From NCBI GenBank assembly GCA_963797185.1, contig CAWCON010000003.1, positions 186,001 to 250,000 of the forward strand: a stretch of DNA of 64,000 bases, in the 5' to 3' direction. Positions 52,758 to 60,033 of the stretch are shown here, in pieces (within the stretch, counting starts at the first letter, position 1; every line of letters starts with the position of its first letter). The notes under the pieces are model-generated. The model was not told the DNA's origin and searched no databases. It saw only the letters and a list, made by a program, of their open reading frames with translations. The position numbers and the translations under genes are program-made. This DNA is from CAWCON01 sp963797185 (GTDB lineage: Bacteria > Patescibacteriota > Saccharimonadia > Saccharimonadales > UBA4665).

Positions 52758-53303
52758 CTAACATGTACCGCCGACTACTCGTATATCAACAATACTATCT
52801 TGGCTGTCGTTGGGTATAGTGTCTGTCGATGCCAATTGATGACCGCTGGCTGCGCACATCGGCATAGCTGGTGTTAGAGTACGCTCAGGATCGTTATAGA
52901 CAACAGCGGTCGGTGAAGTGGTTGTACTCGTTATTGTTGGTGTTTCGATTGGGGCTGTCAGGCTAGCAACCTGAGAAGGGGTCGGTAATGTAGCCCAGGG
53001 CGTTTGGTTGGCAGCAACCGCCGGTGGCGATGTCGATAGTGTATGGGGTTGGTCGGATACTATTACCGCTGATAATGTTATCGGATTAGCGGTGCTCACC
53101 AATGGAATGGGCTGGTTGTTTGAGGTTACCGCAACCGCCGGCTGACTTGTGAGTGTTAGTTTATCGGCCGCCAGTCGACTCGGACTCACAACAGCGAACA
53201 GGCCGACACTGATGCTCAAACTGAGTAGTATGCCACCCCGTATTAAGGCGCCTGGAGTGCACCTCCGAACATCACTGAAACGATCACCATATCGTACATT
53301 CAT
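52758..53303 (-). CDS. Signal-anchored Ser/Thr-rich protein
   Basis: 181-aa protein with a hydrophobic segment (residues about 20-40) and a Ser/Thr/Pro/Val-rich extracytoplasmic part (TAVVYNDPERTLTPAMPMCAASG ... VGGTC). Likely surface-exposed and glycosylatable, without enzyme signature. It is the last minus-strand gene before the 53502 transcript. Function unknown. Confidence 0.5.
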   Translation of the reverse strand: MNVRYGDRFSDVRRCTPGALIRGGILLSLSISVGLFAVVSPSRLAADKLTLTSQPAVAVTSNNQPIPLVSTANPITLSAVIVSDQPHTLSTSPPAVAANQTPWATLPTPSQVASLTAPIETPTITSTTTSPTAVVYNDPERTLTPAMPMCAASGHQLASTDTIPNDSQDSIVDIRVVGGTC

Positions 53304-53388
53304 AGATCAAGCATTGAATAGTTTGGACAGCTTGTCAAGTATGGCGAGCCCAGTTGCCGATCAGCTAACAGTAGATAGCACCAGAAAA

Positions 53389-53416
53389 TTGTAGAAACAC
53401 AAAATCATACTATAAT
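53389..53416 (+). promoter_or_regulatory. Promoter of 53502 gene
   Basis: TTGTAG (53389-53394), 16 nt, consensus TATAAT (53411-53416). The ~80-nt leader contains hairpins TGTAC/GTACA (53424-53428/53438-53442) and GTAGGA/TCCTAC (53448-53453/53462-53467), then GGAGG at 53485-53489. Confidence 0.6.
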
Positions 53417-53501
53417 AATCAGTTGTACGGGACTTCTGTACACACTGGTAGGACAGTCATATCCTACATGCACGTTTTCAATTTGGAGGTGTACTTTCAT
53501 T

Positions 53502-54743
53502 ATGGCAACTGACACGAACCTTGAGGTAGTACCTGAAGGACTGATCGAGCCATTTCACATGATCTACAAAAACAATGACCAAGGTCCCACTGTGGACATC
53601 GGCATTTGCGTTAACCAACCGCTGCGTGACTTCATCATGGAGAGGAAGATAGAGGACGCTCACATACTGGTCGTCATTCGTAAAGGTAAGGTGGACATTG
53701 AGCGCAAACTCACTCCGCTGGCTAAAGGTTTTGTCCGCGTGGTATTTGACTCGGCTGGGGAATATACGGCCCACTTGATGGTGGTTTATCCGTATCGCTA
53801 TACGGATCTTCCTTCCTGGCAAGTCTGGCAAATGCTACTCGAGAAAAACTCGGCAGGTATTTTTGTAAACTCGGTCTTCAAAGCGGTACCCGAGGAAGAG
53901 CCGGACGAACCATACGAGATATTCGAGTGCACAATCAAGTCTCGCAGGAGTTGGCTGAGAGCTCGGATTAACCGTATGCCGTACGATTCGGTTGAGACAA
54001 TCATAGTTAAACCAGGCAATTTTGCTACGCCACCGCCGGCCTGGAAAAATATTCCGACACGCTGGTTCTTTCCGGATAATGACCGGGATCCGTGTCAGTT
54101 TCGTAGTCGCTTTTGGTTCCGAAGTCTGGAACTGATTTTCACCGTATTGCCGCTGCATTATCTGGCGAAACTACTGGGCTTGATTGTCTACACCCTGACA
54201 GGCTTTGTTTACAATCTTCATCCGGCACCAGCCTTGCGGCCATATCGGCACGGTCCATTCAGGGCGGTATTTGGTGAGGTTAAGACTAAGTCATTCTGGT
54301 TTTACAAGCGAGAGGGTGAATACTCTTTCAAACTAAGACCTAAATGGTGGATAGTGACTTTTGTCGCTATGCTCACAGAGCTAGCGTTGATCGCTATTCT
54401 TGATCTTTCCAATACCGAACCTAGTCTGGGCTTGAATGTATTTTGGGCGACACTCTTCAGTATCGTAGTGGGCGGTGTTGCCGTTGTCTTTTGGGGCATA
54501 GCATTGCTTGTAATCTCTCACAAGGAGACCGAACCGAAGACTCCATCCAAGCGCCAGCAGCGGCGAGCGCAGCGAAAAATCGACAGTCTCGAGGCCACGA
54601 AGCGCGAGCTTATAGCGCTGTCCTGTGATAAGCAAGGCCAACCGATTACTATCGATGACTTGATAAAGCGACGTCGTCATTCACCGATTGTGGTGTATTA
54701 CCGCACCAAGGATCGTTTCTGTCAGCCATACGCTAAACATTAA
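53502..54743 (+). CDS. Hypothetical membrane protein upstream of structured RNA
   Basis: 413-aa protein: a beta-rich N-terminal cytosolic region (~190 residues), a hydrophobic helix (SLELIFTVLPLHYLAKLLGLIVYTL), two more helices around 290-340 (WWIVTFVAMLTELALIAILDL; VFWATLFSIVVGGVAVVFWGIALLVI) and a basic C-terminal helix (KRQQRRAQRKIDSLEATKREL). Unrecognised family. It has a consensus promoter, a two-hairpin leader and a GGAGG ribosome site, and its stop is followed by the two-domain RNA (54776). Its codon style is not unlike the neighbours. Confidence 0.65.
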   Translation: MATDTNLEVVPEGLIEPFHMIYKNNDQGPTVDIGICVNQPLRDFIMERKIEDAHILVVIRKGKVDIERKLTPLAKGFVRVVFDSAGEYTAHLMVVYPYRYTDLPSWQVWQMLLEKNSAGIFVNSVFKAVPEEEPDEPYEIFECTIKSRRSWLRARINRMPYDSVETIIVKPGNFATPPPAWKNIPTRWFFPDNDRDPCQFRSRFWFRSLELIFTVLPLHYLAKLLGLIVYTLTGFVYNLHPAPALRPYRHGPFRAVFGEVKTKSFWFYKREGEYSFKLRPKWWIVTFVAMLTELALIAILDLSNTEPSLGLNVFWATLFSIVVGGVAVVFWGIALLVISHKETEPKTPSKRQQRRAQRKIDSLEATKRELIALSCDKQGQPITIDDLIKRRRHSPIVVYYRTKDRFCQPYAKH

Positions 54744-54775
54744 TAGCAACACCTTCACCTGAGTAACGTGCTTAC

Positions 54776-54927
54776 CTCTAGGGTTTAGTAGATTCGAGAT
54801 TGTCTCGGATTGAAGTAGGTCACCCCTGCACCTCCCCTAGAGATTTGGACCCCTAATACCACGCCAATGTAACCGGACGGTTATGTTTCTTACCTTATGG
54901 TGAGCGTGTTATGAAGGGTCCTTTTTT
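54776..54927 (+). ncRNA. Novel structured RNA, copy 2 (two tandem three-way junctions + terminator)
   Basis: Domain I: CTCTAGGG (54776-54783) pairs with CCCTAGAG (54835-54842) and encloses hairpins GATTCGAGA/TCTCGGATT (about 54791-54811) and AGGT/ACCT (54817-54820/54830-54833). Domain II: GGACCC (54847-54852) pairs with GGGTCC (54916-54921); a CACGC/GCGTG stem continues and encloses ATGTAACC/GGTTATGT and TTACC/GGTGA hairpins. Six T at 54922-54927 end it. Same length, order and blocks as copy 1 at 23324. Paired bases differ consistently: C-G versus A-T next to the first stem, AGGT/ACCT versus AGGC/GCCT in the second. Confidence 0.74.
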
Positions 54928-55010
54928 CTATAAGGCAATCGATTACAGCGACAAGTTGAGGCTGCGAATGAGACAGGGTTTGCCAGGCCGCTCACCTGGT
55001 TGCAGCATGC

Positions 55011-55634
55011 TTATGCCCCTCCTTGGAAAGTCGGAATAGACGGGCGAAGTTCAGGATAACTCATCTGTTCTGAGCAGGAAAAGGTATTGATGTTGAGACT
55101 ACCTGATGAGGACATTAGAGGGGACGGATAGTTTAAGCTACTAAAGACCACGTCGAGGTTGCAGCTAATAGTGCCAATATTCTTATGAAACGGCAGGTCT
55201 ATATCGCCTGGCTGAGCAGCCGTAACAGGATCAAGCGAGGTAAAATCGACCCTGTTATTCTTCATACTATCATTGATCCAGCCATTGGCCTGTAATAGTT
55301 GGTCAAGCTTGGTAGCGTTTGCGAGGTAATCAGATGGCAGACCAGTACTAGAACTGTACGGATAATTATTAAAGCTATCGCAATCGACCCGGGTTATCCA
55401 ATGAGTCGTTCCCGGTACGACGCCGCACTGATCGTAATGAATCGGACTGCCTGCTATGCCGATTGACATTAAGGCAGTGCTCAGTAAAGTGACCTGTTGG
55501 GAGAAAACCTGGTTAAGGTGGCGAGATTGCAGTGTTGTTGCGATTTGCGGAACGGCAAACCAGTTGATAAATAAAAATACCGCTAGAATCCCGAAAATGT
55601 ATAAAAACTTACGAATGGTCTTAGGCTGCTTCAT
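55011..55634 (-). CDS. Single-pass membrane protein, paralogue of 24351 protein
   Basis: 207-aa protein: short basic N-terminus, one helix (LYIFGILAVFLFINWFAV), then a Cys-bearing outer domain (DQCGVV, VDCDSF, ISCNLD, FSCSEQ) with NGW...VDFTSL in the middle, as in the 24351 protein. ATG 55634 is supported by TATTAT 6 nt upstream; a longer reading to 55736 is untranslated. Same family as the 24351 and, more loosely, 16664 proteins; role unknown. Confidence 0.65.
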   Translation of the reverse strand: MKQPKTIRKFLYIFGILAVFLFINWFAVPQIATTLQSRHLNQVFSQQVTLLSTALMSIGIAGSPIHYDQCGVVPGTTHWITRVDCDSFNNYPYSSSTGLPSDYLANATKLDQLLQANGWINDSMKNNRVDFTSLDPVTAAQPGDIDLPFHKNIGTISCNLDVVFSSLNYPSPLMSSSGSLNINTFSCSEQMSYPELRPSIPTFQGGA

Positions 55635-55698
55635 TAACCAATAATAGCAGGTGGCTACAGTTGACGGGTTATGTATTTCGTTATACAGTCGTATAACT

Positions 55699-55971
55699 AT
55701 GAGTGAAATGTACCGTGAAACACCCAACGAAGTCATTGATTATGACTGGTGCTTGAAGCATTTGATGGACCAAGCCGAAGGCAGAGTTATTGATATTGTG
55801 GCTGATGAACAGCTTGTTGATCAGATCAATGGCTCACATATTAGCGATACCCCTGCCGGGCACCTAACAAAGTGTCAAGTGGCTGGTTGTGCTCTGTTAT
55901 GTCTGTCTTACAATCAAGGCGGTGTGCTACGGATTATTGATCAACAAGGCCACGCTGTCTGCGAGCAGTAA
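55699..55971 (+). CDS. Hypothetical protein
   Basis: 90-aa acidic cytosolic protein; divergently transcribed from the 55634 gene. It contains three Cys (KCQVAGCALLCLSYN) and a beta-rich end (RIIDQQGHAVCEQ). ATG 55699 follows TATAC/TATAAC-like sequence; the reading from 55651 is unlikely. No family recognised. Confidence 0.4.
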   Translation: MSEMYRETPNEVIDYDWCLKHLMDQAEGRVIDIVADEQLVDQINGSHISDTPAGHLTKCQVAGCALLCLSYNQGGVLRIIDQQGHAVCEQ

Positions 55972-55979
55972 TCGGCCAC

Positions 55980-56279
55980 TTAAGAGGCTTGTTGATCCGG
56001 ATCAAATAAGGGCGGCTGATCCCAGATATTGGGATCGCTTCTCATACCATAAGCAAGCGTGCCCGGTTTTGTAGCGATGCGTGCCAGCGCCCAGTAGCCT
56101 CGTACTTGCCTGTCAGTTGCTATAGCGACTGTTCGTGTTGCGCTGTCAAATCGTTCCGGCTGATCTTGGGCTACTTGCTCAACTGGTACCAAAGGATCGA
56201 TAAAGTCTCGAGCTCGTTCACAGATCAGATCCTCTAAACCTGCGAGATGCGGCGGTAATTCAAAAGATAAGCTTGCCAT
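55980..56279 (-). CDS. Hypothetical protein
   Basis: 99-aa soluble protein, start at ATG 56279 (MASLSFELPPHLAG), 4 nt after the VOC gene's stop, so the two are co-transcribed. An upstream-extended reading (to 56351) only repeats the VOC gene in another frame. It contains an amphipathic N-terminal helix and a Trp/Pro-rich tail. Unknown. Confidence 0.5.
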   Translation of the reverse strand: MASLSFELPPHLAGLEDLICERARDFIDPLVPVEQVAQDQPERFDSATRTVAIATDRQVRGYWALARIATKPGTLAYGMRSDPNIWDQPPLFDPDQQAS

Positions 56280-56283
56280 TTTT

Positions 56284-56712
56284 TTAAGTCTTAGGCTGTA
56301 AGATTGAGAACCGGTTCTCCTCGGTATCCATAGCGGAGATCCATAATCCAATACCAGGAATCATTTGCGGTTCAAGGCTATGCTCACCTTTCTCGTTCAT
56401 GCCACCAAGGATCTTGCCACCAGCAGCCTCAACCGCTTTCATGGCAGCCTGAATGTCGTCGACTGAAATAACTATCGAGGGAGCTTGACTCTGGGGACTA
56501 TCAGTTTTTTTATAAAATCCGCCGTTAATGGCTCCTTTGGTTTGGACCATACGGTTTTCATCTGTTTCAGTAGTTTGGGCGAGAACGTAGTTACCCATTT
56601 CAGGTCCCGTTATCTGAGTTTTCCAGCCGAAAGCTGTCTCGTAAAACTTAGCCATACGTGATGGATCGTTGTACCCCATCTCAAAATGTATCACTGGATT
56701 CATTGTGCTCAT
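56284..56712 (-). CDS. VOC family protein
   Basis: 142-aa vicinal-oxygen-chelate protein: VIHFEMGYNDPSRMAKFYETAFGWKTQITG ... PSIVISVDDIQAAMKAVEAAGGKILGG ... PGIGLWISAMDTEENRFSILQP. This layout is the common Glo_EDI_BRP single module and probably binds a metal with residues in strands 1 and 8. GGAG 8 nt before the ATG is a good ribosome site. Substrate unknown; the second VOC gene in the window is at 8569. Confidence 0.85.
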   Translation of the reverse strand: MSTMNPVIHFEMGYNDPSRMAKFYETAFGWKTQITGPEMGNYVLAQTTETDENRMVQTKGAINGGFYKKTDSPQSQAPSIVISVDDIQAAMKAVEAAGGKILGGMNEKGEHSLEPQMIPGIGLWISAMDTEENRFSILQPKT

Positions 56713-56839
56713 ACTAGCTCCTCTCTTACCTTTTTTATCTATTCTTATAATACGCCAAGAGAGTAAGAAAATCTTAATAGATGAGCCAGGAGTCAGAAGT
56801 AGTAAATATCACTTATGAATATTGAGGGGGTAAAACAAC

Positions 56840-57268
56840 TTAGCGCTTACGACCGCCATGTCCTGCGATTGGCCCATAAATTGCGCCGATTAGTAAGAAT
56901 GCCAAGGCCATACAGAAAAGAAAGATGCCAGGATGTATTTTATGTAATACCATGCTGCCACTAATAATTCCAAAGATAACAACCAGCATCCCAATTATTG
57001 CTCGGACTTTAAGATTGTGTATCTTTGTGATTGTTAAAAACAGTACGGCTATAGCGCTAATCGTAAGGCCAGCAAGGAACAATAAGTGAAATGCGAGGAG
57101 TATATGCCAAAAAGTATTACCGCTTCTAGAAAGTCTGTGTGTCAAAGTCGGCTGTCCAATAGCGGTCATTGCAACTCCGGATATAAACAATCCGATAAGA
57201 CTACTTAGGAGGGTACGGAGGAATAGCCCTACTTTATTGCCATTATCTTCAATCGCAGGTTTTGCCAT
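56840..57268 (-). CDS. Four-helix membrane protein
   Basis: 142-aa polytopic protein with hydrophobic helices (LFLRTLLSSLIGLFISGVAMTAIG; FWHILLAFHLLFLAGLTISAIAVLFLTI; VRAIIGMLVVIFGIISGSMVL; FLFCMALAFLLIGAIYG) and a basic tail. No family recognised. It is followed by the tautomerase locus in the same orientation. Confidence 0.6.
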   Translation of the reverse strand: MAKPAIEDNGNKVGLFLRTLLSSLIGLFISGVAMTAIGQPTLTHRLSRSGNTFWHILLAFHLLFLAGLTISAIAVLFLTITKIHNLKVRAIIGMLVVIFGIISGSMVLHKIHPGIFLFCMALAFLLIGAIYGPIAGHGGRKR

Positions 57269-57323
57269 AACTATATGTTAATGCATATGAAGTAAAATGC
57301 ACCATGATGTTACTGACGGTAGT

Positions 57324-57754
57324 TTATTGAGACTTGAGTTTTACGATTTCTGATTTGGCAGCCGCCACGAGTTCTTCGTTAGTTTGTGCATGTCCCCAAA
57401 GACCCCAACCTCCATCAGATGCTTCCGTTAGGAGAACCCACGTTCGTTCTTTTAACGTTTCGTCTCCAGCAGCAGAAGCTACTAAATCAGTAAGTTGTTT
57501 AACTACTTCTATTTGTTTATCACGGTCTAGGGCGCCTTTGTTGGTTAAAACCTGGACGCGTACATAGTTACCGTCACCATCCACGTTAGCAAGAGCACTT
57601 TCAGGTAACTCATGAACAAAGCCAGCAGTATTCTTACGAACATTGGAATATCAGGTACTCCCTCAACTTTTTTAACTGTTGCTGCTGCGTCAGTTGCTAG
57701 TTTTTTAGTGTCTGCAAAAGTTCCGGCTTTCGCATAAATGTCTATCATTGGCAT
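57324..57754 (-). pseudogene. Tautomerase-family gene with frameshift
   Basis: Two adjacent frames together spell one tautomerase. One (57545-57754) begins MPMIDIYAKAGTFADTKKLATD, with the catalytic Pro1 of the 4-oxalocrotonate-tautomerase superfamily. The other (57324-57584) continues NYVRVQVLTNKGALDRDKQIEVVKQLTDLV. The switch lies near 57640 around PMFVR/NTAGFVHELPESALANVDGDGNY. A one-base error or a real mutation splits it; if a base is restored the enzyme is about 140 residues, as expected for a fused two-module member. Activity would be proton transfer on keto acids or cis-muconates. Confidence 0.7.
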
Positions 57755-57817
57755 TACTCGGCCCTCCTGTTAATTATGAATATAGTATAGCTCTATCAGA
57801 GAACTTAAGGGTAGTAC

Positions 57818-57860
57818 GTATGCTCAGCCGACCTTATTGGGTGAAGTTAGAGTTAGTGTC
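57818..57860. repeat. Divergent copy of dispersed repeat (G)
   Basis: TATGCTCAGCCGACCTTATT... followed by GGGTGAAGTTAGAGTTAGTG resembles the core TATGCTTGGCTGGGTATCTG ... GACGAAGTTAGAACC of the stronger copies at 58923-61490. This copy is the least certain. Confidence 0.3.
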
Positions 57861-57907
57861 AAATGTGTGGGAGAATTTTGGCGTTTTTATGGTCAAAGAT
57901 GACCCTC

Positions 57908-58351
57908 TCACTGTATAGAGGGGTCGTCTTCACCGAGTTGGTATAGATGTGGAATCAGCTCGCTGGTCGGTATTAAATTTAAATCGATTTTTCTGCCAAG
58001 GGCAATAATGTAACCTTGGATGATTCGTTTGAGATTTAGCGTATCTTTTCTGTGGAATGGTCCAATGGTATAAGGAGTGCCGGGAGGGGTGAACCGAGTA
58101 GCGATAGTGATTATTCCGGAAATAGGACCAAGCGTAGCATTAATATTCTGGACGTCTTCAATAGGCACGCTCATGTCTTCTACGGTGCCGAGTGCTGATC
58201 GCTTCTCGCTAAAAAGCTTTGCACGATTTAAGGTAAGGGTGTCTTTATGAAGTTTTGATATGGTCGACGCCGTTACGAGGACTTCGTTCGAATCCCAGAT
58301 TGCTTTATTTAATGCTTGCAGAGATTCCTCAGTTTGTTGCTCGTCAGACAT
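57908..58351 (-). CDS. Hypothetical protein
   Basis: 147-aa soluble protein, unrecognised: LTLNRAKLFSEKRSALGTVEDMSVPIEDVQNINATLGPISGIITIATRF. An YTIGPFHRKDTLNLKRIIQGYIIALGRKIDLNL block suggests a pleckstrin-like or bPH domain (beta-rich middle plus C-terminal helix), a guess. GGAGATAACAG precedes the ATG. Upstream lies repeat copy E. Confidence 0.45.
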   Translation of the reverse strand: MSDEQQTEESLQALNKAIWDSNEVLVTASTISKLHKDTLTLNRAKLFSEKRSALGTVEDMSVPIEDVQNINATLGPISGIITIATRFTPPGTPYTIGPFHRKDTLNLKRIIQGYIIALGRKIDLNLIPTSELIPHLYQLGEDDPSIQ

Positions 58352-58390
58352 CTGTTATCTCCGATTATATTCCAGGGCATATTATATATT

Positions 58391-58434
58391 ATTATGGCTG
58401 GCCATTATGTTCGGTGTTAAACACATTCTGGTGA
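58391..58434. repeat. Dispersed repeat copy E
   Basis: TATGGCTGGCCATTATG...GGTGTTAAACACATTC. On the minus strand it reads M-C-L-T-P-N-I-M-A-S-H and then drifts away from the family's SQA-stop ending. It lies between the NUDIX gene's end and the 58351 gene's start; no terminator hairpin. Confidence 0.5.
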
Positions 58435-58459
58435 ATACGCCTAATGATGAGTTAAAGAA

Positions 58460-58893
58460 TTACACGAATGCTTTATAGAGACAGTCTTGCATGACTTTGT
58501 TAGTTTTGAGCTCAGGAATATCGTCTGCCTTAATCCAGCGGTACATGTCGTGCTCTGTCAGTTTTATTTCTCCGGGTAATATGGTGACTTTGAAATTATT
58601 TGCCGTGCCTTCGGTTTTTTGGCGGTTGTATAGTCAAATCCTTCAAATGTGCCAATTACTTTGTCTACCAACAAACCGGTTTCCTCACGGAGTTCTCTTA
58701 AAGCCCCTTGTTCGATGGTTTCACCAGGGTCGACACCGCCACCTGGTAGTTCCCATTCGCCAGCTAGAGTGTCGTCGTACGCTACTCGCCGTACGACTAA
58801 AATCTTATCGTCTTTAATCGCAGCTACACCAGTAGCAATGTGAGTTACACCATCTGACGTTGCTTGTTTTCGAATAGTCTCTTCATCAATCAT
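58460..58893 (-). pseudogene. NUDIX hydrolase gene with frameshift
   Basis: The N-terminal NUDIX domain is clear: GEWELPGGGVDPGETIEQGALRELREETGLLVDKV has the full GX5EX7REUXEEXGU box. After YTTAKK a run of A's (around 58617) shifts the frame. The displaced frame continues GTANNFKVTILPGEIKLTEHDMYRWIKADDIPELKTNKVMQ to a TAA at 58460, the expected C-terminus. One base would restore a ~144-aa hydrolase of nucleoside-diphosphate-linked compounds. Either the sequence has an error in the A-tract or the gene is recently broken. Starts at ATG 58893 with TATGAT 6 nt upstream (leaderless). Confidence 0.75.
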
Positions 58894-58922
58894 ATTTCAA
58901 TCATACCGAACTTACGTAAAAT

Positions 58923-58993
58923 AAAAAGACCCCTGGTAAGGTCTTTCATAGTGCTTATGTTTGGCTGGGCATCGTAGACGTTGTTAGAACCAT
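58923..58993 (-). repeat. Dispersed repeat copy A with terminator
   Basis: Minus-strand order: last 12 codons M-V-L-T-T-S-T-M-P-S-Q-T plus stop of the deaminase gene, TAAGCACTATG, then an AAAGACC/GGTCTTT hairpin followed by a T-run (terminator). The protein tail matches copies B, C and D at V-L-T-x-S-x-x-P-S-Q. Confidence 0.75.
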
Positions 58994-59452
58994 TTTAATA
59001 ACGCGTTTAGCAAGCTTTCGAATTTGCGCGGCACATTCTTCTGCCAAGATTCCACCATGTACTTCGATTGAAAAAGGTACCTTCGAGATGACTTCATCCA
59101 TTGTTATATTTGGTATCATAGTACCTTCACTCGTCGCGCCATAATAAAACCTTGTAATTTTAGCTTTAATGAGAGCAGTTATGCACATTGGACATGAAGC
59201 GGCATTTGAAATAAAAGCATAGTTACTTAAGTTATTTGTTCCTAGCTTTTCACCAGCAGCATATAAAAGATTTATCTCCGCATGTGCAGCAGCGTTCTGG
59301 GTTGAGTTCACGGTGTTTTTGGCTTCAAGGATGATAGTGCCATTTTCATCAGCCAAAATTCCCGAAAAGGGGAGATTACCATCTTTTGCAGTTTCAGTAG
59401 CAAGCAACATGGCTCGTCGAACTAGCTCTTCTTGTTTTTCAATAGCTAACAT
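58955..59452 (-). CDS. Cytidine/guanine deaminase-like zinc enzyme
   Basis: 165-aa deaminase with the zinc ligands HAE (in AAAHAEINLLYAAGEKL) and SCPMC (in AASCPMCITALIKAKI), matching the CMP/dCMP-guanine-deaminase superfamily's H(C)AE and PCxxC. It would deaminate a nucleobase or nucleoside; guanine or cytosine deaminase is likely. The terminal residues (KMVLTTSTMPSQT) are encoded by repeat copy A, so the protein ends in the repeat's tail. TAAGAT lies 6 nt before the ATG (leaderless). Confidence 0.82.
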   Translation of the reverse strand: MLAIEKQEELVRRAMLLATETAKDGNLPFSGILADENGTIILEAKNTVNSTQNAAAHAEINLLYAAGEKLGTNNLSNYAFISNAASCPMCITALIKAKITRFYYGATSEGTMIPNITMDEVISKVPFSIEVHGGILAEECAAQIRKLAKRVIKMVLTTSTMPSQT

Positions 59453-59470
59453 TCATTAATCTTATCAAAT

Positions 59471-59540
59471 AAAAAGAGTTCCGTAGAACTCTTTCATTGT
59501 GCTTATGCTTGGCTGGGTATCTGTGACGAAGTTAGAACGA
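59471..59540 (-). repeat. Dispersed repeat copy B with terminator
   Basis: Minus-strand order: I-V-L-T-S-S-Q-I-P-S-Q-A-stop coding triplet string (no ATG here), TAAGCACAATG, then an AAAGAGTTC/GAACTCTTT stem followed by a T-run. It follows the stop of the 59543 gene by 2 nt. The stem bases differ from copies A and C but keep pairing. Confidence 0.75.
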
Positions 59541-59542
59541 TC

Positions 59543-59842
59543 TTATGTCGTGAAGATGGTGCCATATTGTCGCTCGGCTAGATCAACAAAGTGACGTGCA
59601 TAACCCCACGTCTCAACTTTGTGCTCGCCATTAAAAGCAACAGGGTCTCCGATCATGGGAGTTTTTAGAACGTAACCTTCTGGTTGCTCATGATGCCCAG
59701 TTAACTGGGGAGCTACAAGATCATTACCGATTTTCATGTTCTGGCCGTCATGATAGTAGAACTCTAATGCACGGCCTTCATTATCAGTTATTTCCCCTGA
59801 TTCAGTATCACTATCGTATGTTGTAACTATCCCTAATTTCAT
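59543..59842 (-). CDS. Small cold-shock/OB-like hypothetical protein
   Basis: 99-aa protein. MKLGIVTTYDSDTESGEITDNEGRALEFYYHDG resembles the opening strands of cold-shock/S1-like OB domains (G.V..Y....G.G.I.D..G....F), while the rest (GYVLKTPMIGDPVAFNGEHKVETWGYARH) keeps the beta pattern. ATG 59842 has TATAAT 6 nt upstream (leaderless), and the reading upstream of it (to 59887) only covers repeat copy C's terminator. Nucleic-acid binding is plausible, not proven. Confidence 0.5.
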   Translation of the reverse strand: MKLGIVTTYDSDTESGEITDNEGRALEFYYHDGQNMKIGNDLVAPQLTGHHEQPEGYVLKTPMIGDPVAFNGEHKVETWGYARHFVDLAERQYGTIFTT

Positions 59843-59860
59843 GACTACATTATAACAAAC

Positions 59861-59932
59861 AAAAAGACTCCCGAAGAAGTCTTCCATAGTGCTTATGCTT
59901 GGCTGGGTATCTGTGACGAAGTTAGAACCATA
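59861..59932 (-). repeat. Dispersed repeat copy C with terminator
   Basis: Minus-strand order: M-V-L-T-S-S-Q-I-P-S-Q-A-stop, TAAGCACTATG, GAAGACTTCTTCGGGAGTCTTT hairpin, T-run. No gene is fused to its tail here: upstream on this strand is the end-facing plus-strand gene at 60034. So the peptide coding string is preserved without an attached gene. Confidence 0.72.
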
Positions 59933-60033
59933 TTGATAGGTAATCCCCTAGCCCTACCTATATAGTTTGTCGGCTAATTAAAATTGCACTAATATAATGC
60001 TATAGCTTAATAAACGGTATAACGGAACGCATT

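Noticed and set aside
58250..58310. tRNA TPsiC-like TTCGAATCC
   Set aside because: It lies inside a coding gene and no acceptor/anticodon arms surround it.
59939..59960. CCCCTAG similarity to the structured RNA
   Set aside because: Only seven bases match and the remaining blocks are missing.
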